Shown here one piece after another: positions 9,089 through 17,731 of a stretch of 64,000 nucleotides of DNA. The notes beneath the pieces were generated by a model that saw only the letters and a program-made list of their open reading frames with translations, was not told the DNA's origin and searched no databases. The position numbers were made by a program, and so were the translations under genes. The DNA lies in assembly GCA_024234815.1 (NCBI GenBank), contig JACKNO010000001.1, forward strand, positions 1,054,001 through 1,118,000, in the 5' to 3' direction. Each line of letters begins with the position of its first letter. The first letter of the stretch is position 1. The stretch is from Pseudomonadales bacterium. GTDB lineage: Bacteria > Pseudomonadota > Gammaproteobacteria > Pseudomonadales > Halieaceae.

Positions 9089-10393
9089 TCACCGGGTGCT
9101 GGCAGCTCTACTCCTGTGATAGATGGGTATATCGCTATCCATATCGATTATGGGTTTGCACTCCGCCGAAATAGTGCCCAGTAGCGCCGGAAGTGTCCTG
9201 ATGTGTGGGCCCAGTGCCGGCTTACCGGTATTCATCAGGCTCACGGCGATATCCCGTTCCGGGTCGGCCCAGCAGAATATATTGGCAAATCCCAGATGCC
9301 CGTAGGCATACTGGGTGTCCTTGCCATAAATGCCCAGGGGACTGCCGCCCATCATAAAACCGGCGCTGTAACGCATCGGCAACATGAGTGATTTGTCCAG
9401 CTCAGCTTTACCCTGGGAACGGGTCGCACGGTGGACTGTCAGCGGGTCGAGAATTTGCCTGCCCTGCCACTCGCCATGATTCAGTAACATCTGGTAAAAC
9501 CTGCTCACCTCCTCTGCCGTGGCAAAGAGATTGACCGAGGGGATAACGGCCCGAAAGAAGCGCGGGTCGTTTGCGACCTCCACTGCCCGGTCGGGGTGGG
9601 CGCCCAGCACGCTGGTGAGTCCCTTGTTGATCAGATCGCTGTCCAGCCCCGTCATTGTATTGACCGCGGCATCAGCCTGGTCACGCCTGGTCAGCCCAAA
9701 GCGAAAATAGCGCATGCCCATTGGTTTGGTGATATACCGATTCAGGTACTGCTGCGCTGTCAGTCCGGTGGTAACCCGGATAAGTTCATCAAAAATAAAG
9801 CCGCTGGTTACGGCATGATAGGCCTGGATGCGTCCCTGGTGATCCAGCGGCTCGGTTTCACAAATGAGTTTCAGCGCGGCCCGGTGGTCAAATAACAGGT
9901 CCAGGTCGACTCCCGCCGGCACGGCCGGTATGCCACCCCGGTGTGAAAGCAAATGGAGGATGCTGATGCTGCCCTTACCCTTGGCGGCAAATTCCGGAAT
10001 GTAGTAGCTAATGGGGTCAAGCAGATTGATCCGCCCCTGTTCCGCCAACAGGTGTATCAATACGGCACTGACCGCTTTGGAGGCTGAGAACGGGCAAATT
10101 GGTGTATTGACGGTCGCCACCCTGCCGGGGCTTGCATGACCCAGGCTGCGATTTAATACAATCTCGCCGCGGCGCCGCAGGCACAGGGACAGCAAGGGAT
10201 AAACCCCGCTGCGATAGAGATTCTGGCAGGCCTCCCAGATGGCCTCAACCGATTGTTCACTGAGTTCCGCTGCGCCGGGTCGCACCTCGGCAGCGGTATC
10301 GATATCGGTGACCGGGGCCAGGTCCTCGGGAATATCCACCGTCCTGAACAAGCGACGGGAAAGTCTGTGCCGGTACTCGGTGAACGATGTCAT
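9089..10393 (-). CDS. Serine hydrolase, class C beta-lactamase/EstB fold
   Basis: A beta-lactamase-family serine hydrolase of about 434 residues. The SxxK motif is FSASKAVSA, with nucleophile Ser and general base Lys; the following YHAVTSGF supplies the YxxxxG-type Tyr, and YGHLGFANIFCW near the C-terminus is at the place of the third motif. No signal peptide is seen, so it is more likely a cytoplasmic esterase or peptidase than a drug-inactivating enzyme. Start choice is open: ATG at 10393 is used here, but an in-frame TTG at 10468 has a better ribosome-binding site (AAGGTG, 7 bp upstream) and would add 25 residues. Confidence 0.85.
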   Translation of the reverse strand: MTSFTEYRHRLSRRLFRTVDIPEDLAPVTDIDTAAEVRPGAAELSEQSVEAIWEACQNLYRSGVYPLLSLCLRRRGEIVLNRSLGHASPGRVATVNTPICPFSASKAVSAVLIHLLAEQGRINLLDPISYYIPEFAAKGKGSISILHLLSHRGGIPAVPAGVDLDLLFDHRAALKLICETEPLDHQGRIQAYHAVTSGFIFDELIRVTTGLTAQQYLNRYITKPMGMRYFRFGLTRRDQADAAVNTMTGLDSDLINKGLTSVLGAHPDRAVEVANDPRFFRAVIPSVNLFATAEEVSRFYQMLLNHGEWQGRQILDPLTVHRATRSQGKAELDKSLMLPMRYSAGFMMGGSPLGIYGKDTQYAYGHLGFANIFCWADPERDIAVSLMNTGKPALGPHIRTLPALLGTISAECKPIIDMDSDIPIYHRSRAASTR

Positions 10394-10592
10394 AAAGAGC
10401 GTCCGTGGATGCCATTCACATCGCTGGATAATATCGCAAGCAGAAGCCGGATTCTTGATCTTACGCAAGTTAGCTCACCTTAGGTAAATGGACAGGAGAC
10501 ACCTGGTAACGGCAATCCCGGACCGACCCGATGGGAGCGGCTGACTCAGCGCCTGCGATGCGACGGATGAAGTTTGGGAGTGAGGGCCTGGA

Positions 10593-10970
10593 CTAGGCTC
10601 CCGTTTGCCGTTGTGCACGTACCTTCTGGATACCCCTGATGATGAAATGCGCGAAAGCGATCCACAGGCATATATAAGCGAGGGTGTAACCCCAGGGAGC
10701 CACGAAGTAGCCGAGGCCAATACCGATAATGGGCAGCATGGCAAGCCAGTGGCCCGGCACCCAGGCGTCCTGGCTCCAGGATATCCAGATGGCACTCACT
10801 GCCGACAGAATCATGAGGCCGGAAAACAGCGGGAGCGCCCAGCTATAGGCATACATAAGGCCGCCCAGTACCAGCGCGATTATCCCCGCGCTGGAATGAA
10901 TCAGCGCGCCGAGATCCAGGGCAGATTCTCCGGCTTGTGTGGAGTTTGTCTCGGGCACTGGAATCGACAA
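10593..10970 (-). CDS. Small hypothetical membrane protein
   Basis: A 125-residue protein with about four predicted membrane segments (roughly residues 25-45, 46-65, 75-95 and 96-115) and short basic tails. I do not recognise the family. The start is TTG, preceded by a purine-rich GAGGCGGCGG that could serve as ribosome-binding site. It lies 18 bp downstream of the VPLPA-CTERM gene on the same strand and could share its transcript. Tryptophans in the third and fourth segments (PWGYTLAYICLWIAF) are the only distinctive feature. Confidence 0.65.
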   Translation of the reverse strand: MSIPVPETNSTQAGESALDLGALIHSSAGIIALVLGGLMYAYSWALPLFSGLMILSAVSAIWISWSQDAWVPGHWLAMLPIIGIGLGYFVAPWGYTLAYICLWIAFAHFIIRGIQKVRAQRQTGA

Positions 10971-10988
10971 AGAGCCGCCGCCTCTGAG

Positions 10989-11633
10989 TCAGATGACATA
11001 AAGCCCGCGATAGCGGGATTCCTGAACCCTTCCGCCGCTTCGCCGGGTCTTATTGCGCTTTATTCCCGCCAAAAGTAACAGGGCAGAGCCGAAGAGCCAT
11101 GCAGCCGCAGGTACCGGCACTGGTGACAGGGAGGTGTAGATCGTCAGTGTCCAGGGCTGGCCGGGATAAACGGTTCCGGCCGAAAGCTGGAAGTCCCAGA
11201 TAGCTCCTGCTGTATCCTGGCTTATCGGCCCGGTCTCCGGGCCAAAGCTGTCGTAGAATGATGCGGAGATGCTGTCACCTGAGTTGATGGCACCGAAGTT
11301 ATCATCAAACAGATTGGCGACATCGTTGTGCAGATCGGAACTCATGTTCTGACCGATATTAAAATCGTCAAATGGCAGCGCAAAGGAAAGAACAATGCTG
11401 TCAACAATCAAGCCGGTCACTTGTGTAAACCTTATGCGGTCTGTTTCAGCTGGTGGCGTCTGGTTGATCGAAGCCAGGATAGTGTTGACACCGGCGACGA
11501 GATTCACATTGGTTGTACCAATAGCGTCAAGATCACCGTCGACGGCCTCGTCATAGATAGTCACCGCAGATGATTGGAATGATACCGAGGCAAGGAGCGT
11601 GGTAAACGCAAGCACCGCAAAGACATTTTTCAT
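10989..11633 (-). CDS. VPLPA-CTERM sorting-domain protein
   Basis: A 214-residue secreted protein with an N-terminal signal peptide (MKNVFAVLAFTTLLASVSF...) and a C-terminal sorting tripartite tail: VPVPAAAWLFGSALLLLAG, then a basic end KRNKTRR. Such tails are recognised by an exosortase, which cuts them during export to the surface or matrix; no exosortase is in this window. The mature part begins YDEAVDGDLDAIGT, much like the start of the CTERM protein at 58685-59296, so the two are paralogues. The ATG at 11633 is chosen for its ribosome-binding site (GGGGGAA, 5-6 bp away). Confidence 0.85.
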   Translation of the reverse strand: MKNVFAVLAFTTLLASVSFQSSAVTIYDEAVDGDLDAIGTTNVNLVAGVNTILASINQTPPAETDRIRFTQVTGLIVDSIVLSFALPFDDFNIGQNMSSDLHNDVANLFDDNFGAINSGDSISASFYDSFGPETGPISQDTAGAIWDFQLSAGTVYPGQPWTLTIYTSLSPVPVPAAAWLFGSALLLLAGIKRNKTRRSGGRVQESRYRGLYVI

Positions 11634-12148
11634 AAGTATTCCCCCTGCAATCACGAGATTAAAAGCTGGTGCATACGATTTACCCGTCAGGATGAGCCCG
11701 ATAAAGCCGATTAGCTACTTCATGCCGGGCCTGTCCTGCCTGGCTGTTGATCCCAGCGCCGCCAGTACTTCAAAACTCGATGTTGGCATGTATAAAGTTA
11801 GTAGCCATGCCACTGGGACGCAATGAAGCCGTTAGATCTGTTTCGACTTATTGTTCGTAGTCTATATGGATAATCCTCGTAGAATCCCGGGATAGCGGAT
11901 GTCCGGAACGAGTTCAGAGTGTTTGTCTCCCCCCGCTAAATTCCCATTCTGCGAGGCAAGCTCGACCGGGCCCGCGCCGAAATCAGTCAGCATCGGCTTC
12001 GGTGCTGGCTGGAGCCGGGTGAAAATTTAGGGGAATTCTGGGATGGAACGCCGAAGCAGGACCGATCCGCAATGGGAGACCCGCCCCGGATGGCCTATAA
12101 TGCCGGGTTAGCGCCAGCGCGTTATCGCTTTGTTCACACGGGATCAGA
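11634..12148. other. Divergent intergenic region, 515 bp
   Basis: No gene is convincing here. It must hold the promoters for the CTERM gene to the left and the ABC operon to the right. A TATAAT hexamer at 12096-12101, about 48 bp before the ABC start, is a candidate -10 box, but I see no good -35 element at the right distance. Confidence 0.5.
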
Positions 12149-13927
12149 TTGACAGCCACCGCCAGGGAATCCAACGCTCGCTTTTTCTTCCGCTATATAC
12201 TGCATCACAAGCAGGCATATGGCTGGGGAATTGTGTTCATCTTTCTCACCAACTGGCTGGCGGTGTCCATTCCGTTGTACCTGGGTGAGAGTATCGACCT
12301 GCTCAGCAGCGATGCCCTCGGGCAGCAGCAGGAAGCATTGATGCGCAGCATTGGCGCGGTGGTGCTATTCGCGCTGCTGATGGTGGTCACCCGCACCGTC
12401 TCCCGCGTACTGTTTTTCAACCCCGGGCGCTCCATTGAGCGGGAGCTGAAAGACGATGCTTTCGCCAAGCTCACCAGGATGCAGCCGGCGTTCTACCGGG
12501 AGCACGAAACCGGCACTCTGATATCCATCGTCAACAACGACATCAACGGGGTGCGGGCGCTGGCGGGCATTGTCATGCTGCAGGTGTTCAACATTCTGTT
12601 TGCGCTGTCGCTGACGCCGCTGAAGATGTACCAGATATCTCCCAGCCTGACCCTGTATTGCATTTTTCCGGTACTGATCACATTTGCCATTGCCCACAAG
12701 GGCATCGCCTTTATGCGGCGGATGATGCGGCTGCGCATGGTAGAGCTGCAGGAAATGTCGTCCACTACCGTGGGCTTCCTTTCCGGGATTGAAGTGATCA
12801 AGTCCAACCGGATCCAGGGATGGGCCGAGAGGGCATTCGACCGGGAAAACGACAAGATACTCGACCGCTCCCTGCGTCTCACCCTGGTGCGTACCGTGGT
12901 GCTACCCATCATTGCCTACACCGACCGCCTGCTGAAGGTTTTGATACTGGCGGTGGGCGGCGCCTACCTGATTCAGGCGCAACTGACCCTGGGCGATCTC
13001 ACCGCTCTACTCTCCTACGCCGCCCTGTTGGCCATGCCTTTTATCTCTTTGGGCATGGTCTTTTCAGCCTGGCAAACCGGTATCGTGTCGCTGGAGAGCA
13101 TGCGCCGCATTCTGGATCAGCCCGAGCATCACCGGGACAAGGTGCATCTGCCGCCGGAAAAACGCGAGGGCCTGTTTTCCCACCACCTGCGCGTTGAAGA
13201 TCTCAGCTACACCTACCCGGGCAGTGACACTCCTGCCCTGAGCAACATCAGCTTCGAGATCAAGCCGGGGCAGATGGTGGGTGTACTCGGTAAGGTGGGC
13301 TCGGGCAAAACGACACTGGTGAACTGCCTGAACAGCTACCTCGAGGTAGCCCCCGGTTCCATTTTCATCGATGGCGTCGACATCACCACCCTGTCACGCC
13401 AGGACCTGCGCAGCGCGGTACGAACCATTACCCAGGACCCGTTTCTGTTTTCCGATACGGTGACTGAGAATATCCAGTTTGGTGCCGATGAACTCGCCGA
13501 CCCATTGCCACTGGAACAGGCACTGCACCAGAGCGACATGCTGGATGAGGTGCGCCAGTTCCCCGAGCAGGAGAGCACCCTCGTGGGCGAGAAAGGCATA
13601 CTTCTGTCCGGCGGACAGAAGCAGCGCCTGAGCCTGTGCCGCGGGCTGTATACCCCGTGTAAGCTGATGGTGCTGGATAATGTGTTATCCGCCGTCGACA
13701 ACGAAACCGAGCGCTTCCTGCTCGACCAGATTTTCAATCACTCGCGCAGTGTCGCCACCCTGATTATCTCCCATCGCGCCACCGTTCTGGAAAAGGTCGA
13801 CACCATACTCGTCCTGAACGCGGGTCGCATCGTGGCCAGGGGTAGCCACGCACAATTACTGCAAAGCTCGGAGGAATATCGACATACCTGGCGGCTACAG
13901 CAACATGACAACGGGGTTGTGGCATGA
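12149..13927 (+). CDS. ABC exporter half-transporter 1, degenerate ATPase site
   Basis: A 592-residue half-transporter: six-helix type I exporter membrane domain (about residues 20-310) followed by a nucleotide-binding domain (about 345-585). Walker A is GKVGSGKTT, the signature LSGGQKQRL is canonical, the H-loop is ISHRATV. Walker B reads LMVLDNVLSAVD, so the catalytic Glu is Asn. It most resembles MdlA-type multidrug/lipid exporters. The partner is the next gene, overlapping by 4 bp. The start is TTG (12149) with GGGAT just upstream; no better in-frame start lies near. See the findings for how the two ATP sites combine. Confidence 0.9.
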   Translation: MTATARESNARFFFRYILHHKQAYGWGIVFIFLTNWLAVSIPLYLGESIDLLSSDALGQQQEALMRSIGAVVLFALLMVVTRTVSRVLFFNPGRSIERELKDDAFAKLTRMQPAFYREHETGTLISIVNNDINGVRALAGIVMLQVFNILFALSLTPLKMYQISPSLTLYCIFPVLITFAIAHKGIAFMRRMMRLRMVELQEMSSTTVGFLSGIEVIKSNRIQGWAERAFDRENDKILDRSLRLTLVRTVVLPIIAYTDRLLKVLILAVGGAYLIQAQLTLGDLTALLSYAALLAMPFISLGMVFSAWQTGIVSLESMRRILDQPEHHRDKVHLPPEKREGLFSHHLRVEDLSYTYPGSDTPALSNISFEIKPGQMVGVLGKVGSGKTTLVNCLNSYLEVAPGSIFIDGVDITTLSRQDLRSAVRTITQDPFLFSDTVTENIQFGADELADPLPLEQALHQSDMLDEVRQFPEQESTLVGEKGILLSGGQKQRLSLCRGLYTPCKLMVLDNVLSAVDNETERFLLDQIFNHSRSVATLIISHRATVLEKVDTILVLNAGRIVARGSHAQLLQSSEEYRHTWRLQQHDNGVVA

Positions 13928-15744
13928 GACCCTCCGCGGTGGCTGAAGAAGCGGGCACAAAACCGACCCCGGTACGCCAGAAAATCCACTGGGGCGTGGT
14001 GCGGCGTTTTCTCGGGCACTTCAGGCCCTACCGCGGGCAGGTTATTCTCGGGCTCAGCCTGATACCGGTTTCTGTGATATTCGCCATTCTGTTTCCCTGG
14101 CTGATCATGCGCATCATCGACAACCAGCTGGTGCCTATGCAAAGCGAGGGACTGCTGTTCTGGTGCCTGGTGCTCGCCGCCGTGCTGGTGGGCAATTTCC
14201 TGGCGGATGCGGTGTTCAACTATTCACTGCAATCGGCGGCGCAGTACGCCATACGGGATATTCGCGCTGAGATGTTCAGCCGCGTGCTGCATTTTCCGCG
14301 GCGTTATTTCGACAAGACCCCGATGGGCGTCACTCTCACGCGCCTGACCAGTGATCTGGAGGCTATCAGCGAATCCTTTACGCAGGGCTTGCTGAGCATG
14401 ATCCGGGATGTGCTGATAACGATTGCGCTGTTGGCGTTCCTGCTATTTATCAACTGGAAGCTCACGCTGGTGTTGTTGCTGATTGGCCCGCTGATTTACT
14501 ACATCACCGAAATATTGAGGCGCCGCCTGCGGGATACCTATCTGCGAGCGCGGGTGGTGTTGTCCCAGGGCACCGGGTACCTGCAGGAATGCCTGAGCGG
14601 CATCAAGACGGTGCAGCTGTACAATGCCGAGGCTGCCGTGCAGAAACGCTACGCGACCTATACGGAGGGGTTTCGCAAAGCCCAGTCCGAATCGAATCTG
14701 TACGATTCCGCCCTCTACTCCATCATCGAGGGCATCACCACGGTCAGCATGGGCCTCATCATCTGGTATGGTTCGAAGGAGATACTGGCGGCCACCATCT
14801 CCCTGGGCGTACTCGTCGGCTTTATTAACACGCTGGACAAGATCTTCGTGCCTATCCGGGACTTTACCTCGCAGATGGCGTCCATACAGCGTGCCTTTGC
14901 GGCCTTCGACCATATTGAAGAGATTTACGAGGAGGCAACGGAACACGAAAGCAGCGACAGGCAACACCTGAGTGCCGCGGAGCGCGGGCAGTTGGACCGG
15001 TTCCAGTCGCTGGAATTCGAGGATGTCAGGTTCCGGTATAAAGCCGACGGCCCCTGGGTTTTGCAGGGTGTGTCATTCTGCCTGAACAGGGGCAGCAAGA
15101 TTGCCCTGGTAGGCAGCACGGGCTCCGGCAAGTCGACGATTCTGCGCCTGCTCACCAAAACCTATGTCAACTACGAGGGTTCGATCAAACTCAACGGTAT
15201 TGAGCTCAGCCGGATTCCCAAGGCCGAGGTGGGCAAATTCTTTTCCCTGATGCAGCAGGAGGTGTTCCTGTTCAATGAGAGTATCGCCTTCAACATAGGG
15301 CTGGAGCGCGAGGCTTCCAACCCGAATTTCGTCAAGGATGCCGCCAGATATGTGTACGCCGACGAGTTTATCGAGCGCCTGCCCGGCAAATACGATTTCG
15401 TGTTGCAGGGCAATGGCGGAAATCTGTCCGCCGGCCAGGGTCAGCTGATCGCTTTTGCGCGGGCCATTGCCAGTGGCAGCGAAGTGGTGATGCTGGACGA
15501 GGCCACAAGCTCGGTGGACTCGGTTACGGAACAGCTTATCCAGAAAGCCATAGACCACGTGTTTGAGGATAAGACTGTCATCGCTATCGCTCACCGGCTG
15601 AGCACCATTCAACATTCGGATGAAATCCTGGTGCTGGATGGGGGCGTGATTGTTGAGCGTGGCACCCACGGCACGCTGATGGCCAAAGCCGGGTTTTACG
15701 CCAACCTGGTGCAGAAACTTGATTCGGGGCCGGACCCCGCTTGA
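13924..15744 (+). CDS. ABC exporter half-transporter 2, catalytic Walker B
   Basis: A 606-residue partner of the preceding protein, MdlB-like: membrane domain about residues 25-330, nucleotide-binding domain about 360-600. Walker A GSTGSGKST, Walker B VVMLDEATSSVD with the catalytic Glu present, and H-loop IAHRLST are normal, but the signature reads NLSAGQGQL where LSGGQ is usual. Paired with subunit 1 this gives one competent and one degenerate ATP site. Start ATG overlaps the previous stop (ATGA), so the two are translationally coupled. The substrate (drug, lipid or peptide) cannot be read. It converges on methylglyoxal synthase. Confidence 0.9.
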   Translation: MRPSAVAEEAGTKPTPVRQKIHWGVVRRFLGHFRPYRGQVILGLSLIPVSVIFAILFPWLIMRIIDNQLVPMQSEGLLFWCLVLAAVLVGNFLADAVFNYSLQSAAQYAIRDIRAEMFSRVLHFPRRYFDKTPMGVTLTRLTSDLEAISESFTQGLLSMIRDVLITIALLAFLLFINWKLTLVLLLIGPLIYYITEILRRRLRDTYLRARVVLSQGTGYLQECLSGIKTVQLYNAEAAVQKRYATYTEGFRKAQSESNLYDSALYSIIEGITTVSMGLIIWYGSKEILAATISLGVLVGFINTLDKIFVPIRDFTSQMASIQRAFAAFDHIEEIYEEATEHESSDRQHLSAAERGQLDRFQSLEFEDVRFRYKADGPWVLQGVSFCLNRGSKIALVGSTGSGKSTILRLLTKTYVNYEGSIKLNGIELSRIPKAEVGKFFSLMQQEVFLFNESIAFNIGLEREASNPNFVKDAARYVYADEFIERLPGKYDFVLQGNGGNLSAGQGQLIAFARAIASGSEVVMLDEATSSVDSVTEQLIQKAIDHVFEDKTVIAIAHRLSTIQHSDEILVLDGGVIVERGTHGTLMAKAGFYANLVQKLDSGPDPA

Positions 15745-15797
15745 CCCCGCGAGGGGCGGCGCATGACCCGTTCGCGCCATGGCGGGCTCCCGGCGAT

Positions 15798-16184
15798 TTA
15801 GCTTGCCAGCGATTTCATTATCAGCCCGGCGGTGGATTCACTGTAAGCCTGGGGAAGATCGTACAGGATTGCCAACCTCATGAGCGCCTTGACATCCACA
15901 TCATGAGGATGAGGCGACAGGGCGTCGACAAAGAAAATGAGCACATCCAGTTTTCGTTCACAGATCATGGCGCCCAGTTGCTGGTCGCCGCCGTGAGGGC
16001 CACTTTTGAGTAAAGTTATCGAAAGTTGCGGGCAGGCTGCCTGCAAGCGGGTACCCGTCGTACCTGTGGCAAAGATGCCATGCCCGGATAATTCCTCCCC
16101 ATGCGCCAGGACCCAGTCGACCATCGCCTGCTTGCGATCGTCATGCGCGACCAGGCCAAAATTCAATACTTTCCCACTTCCCAC
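15798..16184 (-). CDS. mgsA: Methylglyoxal synthase
   Basis: A roughly 128-residue enzyme that converts dihydroxyacetone phosphate to methylglyoxal and phosphate. Conserved segments are GLVAHDDRK near the start, FATGTTGTRL, the phosphate-binding SGPHGGDQQLGAMI with the catalytic Asp, and DVLIFFVDALSPHPHDVDVKA with the active-site His/Asp. Start choice: an in-frame opening extends to 16451, but those first ~89 residues are Pro/Arg-rich and unlike the family. The GTG at 16184 has GTGGAG 6 bp upstream and starts just before the first conserved strand. It lies next to the alginate locus, which produces triose phosphate, the precursor of its substrate. Confidence 0.9.
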   Translation of the reverse strand: MGSGKVLNFGLVAHDDRKQAMVDWVLAHGEELSGHGIFATGTTGTRLQAACPQLSITLLKSGPHGGDQQLGAMICERKLDVLIFFVDALSPHPHDVDVKALMRLAILYDLPQAYSESTAGLIMKSLAS

Positions 16185-16507
16185 GATGATCTCCACGATT
16201 ATGATGTACGCCACCAATTGCAACGGTCGCCGCGGGAGTATAGGCCAGATAAAGTCTGCAGGCACGCGGCTCGACGGCAGCGCCGCTCGCGGCCTATCCC
16301 GGTCACTGCCCCGGGGCGGCAGCGGCTTCCTGCCTTCAGATTCGGCGCCGATGTGCTCCGGCGGCGGTAGTTGGCAGCCCAGATTTAGTCCAGCGGAAAA
16401 ACCCATTGTCTTACCAATGTATTTGTGTTGTATTACCATGAGTGGCCTCAAAAATTACCGGAGCGGGATCCGCTGGTGTGAAAACAGGGAGAAGGGAGTA
16501 GCAAGAT
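16185..16507. other. mgsA-gntR divergent intergenic region
   Basis: This gap holds the promoters of mgsA (left) and of the FadR-type regulator (right). Two TTACCA half-sites sit at 16411-16416 and 16433-16438. The first lies inside the inverted repeat CATTG-6-CAATG (16404-16419). They match the half-sites before the TonB receptor gene, which suggests autoregulation. Part of the gap is formally open as an upstream extension of mgsA, but that extension is not protein-like. Confidence 0.5.
16404..16438. promoter_or_regulatory. Candidate operator for the FadR-type regulator (own gene)
   Basis: An inverted repeat CATTG-TCTTAC-CAATG (16404-16419) contains one TTACCA, and a second TTACCA lies at 16433-16438. 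FadR-subfamily GntR regulators bind short palindromes of the TGGT-n-ACCA kind. Assignment to this regulator is inference from position and from recurrence upstream of the TonB receptor gene. Confidence 0.5.
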
Positions 16508-17287
16508 ATGGCGGAGAAGAAGGGTGCCATCCGAAAAAGGCTCTATCGGCAGATAGTTGAACGGATTCTGCAGTCGATCGACGCTGGTGAGTATCCGGTG
16601 GGTAGTCGCCTGCCTCCGGAGCGCGAGTTGGCGGAGCGATTCGGCGTCAGCAGGCCCACTATCCGTGAAGCGGTGATCGCCCTGGAGGCGATGGAGCGGG
16701 TTGCCGTCAAAAGCAGCTCTGGTGTTTATGTTCTTGAATGGAAGCAGATCAAGGGGGTAGAGGGCAATGTGAGCCCGTTTGAGTTGTTGGAAACACGGGT
16801 TCTGGTCGAGGGCGAGGCCGCAGCTCTTGCCTCGTTCATGATCACCGATGAGCAACTCCACTCGCTGAAACTCGCCCTGGAAGAGATGGCGCAGGAAAAC
16901 GAGGCGGGCCAGGCAGAGTCCGACGTGGCCGATCGGAAATTTCATTCCATTATCGCGGCAGCTACCTGCAATCGCGTCCTGTCCTCAATGATCGAGAATC
17001 TCTGGGATGTGCAGGAGGGCCTGTACCACATCAAGATGGCGCACCAGGCGGTTTGCATGGCCGACAGGATAGTCCGGTTGAACGAGCACCAGGCAATCTA
17101 CGATGCGCTCGCCAGGAGAGACGCGCATGCCGCCAGGGTCGCCATGCGCAAACATTTTGTGCGGGGGATCACCGCACTTCACCAGACCGCGGAAGAGGAA
17201 GCGGTGGAAGAGGTGCGTCGCAAACTGTCCAAGAGCCGGGAGCGATTCTCGGTGGATCGCCTCATTCAGACAGCCTACGCGAACTGA
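16508..17287 (+). CDS. FadR/GntR-family regulator of the alginate locus
   Basis: A 259-residue transcription factor. The N-terminal winged helix (about residues 10-75) contains the GntR signature GSRLPPERELAERFGVSRPTIREA. The C-terminal part (about 90-235) is an all-helical FCD ligand-binding domain with the metal-binding Asp/His pattern (D...H around ADRKFHSII and the late MRKH). Members usually repress sugar-acid catabolism and release DNA on binding a pathway intermediate such as KDG. It stands just upstream of, and codirectional with, the alginate genes, with repeated TTACCA sites on both sides of it. Regulation of that locus is therefore likely but inferred. Confidence 0.9.
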   Translation: MAEKKGAIRKRLYRQIVERILQSIDAGEYPVGSRLPPERELAERFGVSRPTIREAVIALEAMERVAVKSSSGVYVLEWKQIKGVEGNVSPFELLETRVLVEGEAAALASFMITDEQLHSLKLALEEMAQENEAGQAESDVADRKFHSIIAAATCNRVLSSMIENLWDVQEGLYHIKMAHQAVCMADRIVRLNEHQAIYDALARRDAHAARVAMRKHFVRGITALHQTAEEEAVEEVRRKLSKSRERFSVDRLIQTAYAN

Positions 17288-17410
17288 ATCCCGGGCCGGG
17301 GCTGTTATCTGGCTTCCCGGCCTGGTGCCAGGGGTCAGGCGGCGCCGAGTCCGCTCCAGCGGGGCCATCTCGTGAAGGGCTTACATTCTCGTGACTTGTC
17401 CGACCCGGGG

Positions 17411-17498
17411 TTACCAGGAGTCTTGGTAAGGACAAAAATCCACCAAAAACTTACCACATCGTCCAAATTTAAACAGCCAACCCTCCAATAAATTACCA
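17411..17498. promoter_or_regulatory. Cluster of four TTACCA half-sites
   Basis: TTACCA occurs at 17411-17416, 17451-17456 and 17493-17498, and its complement TGGTAA at 17424-17429. The first two form a perfect inverted repeat, TTACCA-7 bp-TGGTAA. The same hexamer occurs twice before the regulator gene. These are candidate binding sites of the FadR-type regulator. Confidence 0.55.
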
Positions 17499-17666
17499 TC
17501 TGGAGACCTGGATGATCATCTCGAGCGCTAGTTTTTCGTCCTGGAGCGGCGAAGAATTCCGATTAAATTCGGACATTTATATATATAAAACAATGAGATA
17601 GTCATATCCATTTGAGTTATCGCCACCGATCAGCAATATTGGTCAGAAAATAATTAAAATTTTTTA

Positions 17667-17696
17667 TTGACCAAAATGTAAACGGATGTCTATAGT
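17667..17696 (+). promoter_or_regulatory. Candidate sigma-70 promoter of the TonB receptor
   Basis: TTGACC (17667-17672) and TATAGT (17691-17696) are separated by 18 bp and lie 36 bp before the ATG. Both differ from consensus by one base. The surrounding DNA is strongly AT-rich compared with the rest of the window. Confidence 0.5.
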
Positions 17697-17731
17697 TCGG
17701 CCATAACTTACATAAAATACTGGAGATAAAT

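Larger units (their letters stand above)
17288..17731. other. Regulatory region upstream of the TonB receptor
   Basis: A 444 bp AT-rich gap without a gene. It holds four TTACCA/TGGTAA half-sites (17411-17498) and, further down, a sigma-70-like promoter (17667-17696). The sites lie about 170-260 bp upstream of the candidate -10 box, so either repression from a distance or a second, nearer promoter would be needed. Confidence 0.55.

Noticed and set aside
16185..16451. N-terminal extension of methylglyoxal synthase
   Set aside because: The extra ~89 residues are Pro/Arg/Gly-rich, unlike the family, and a GTG with good ribosome-binding site lies at 16184.
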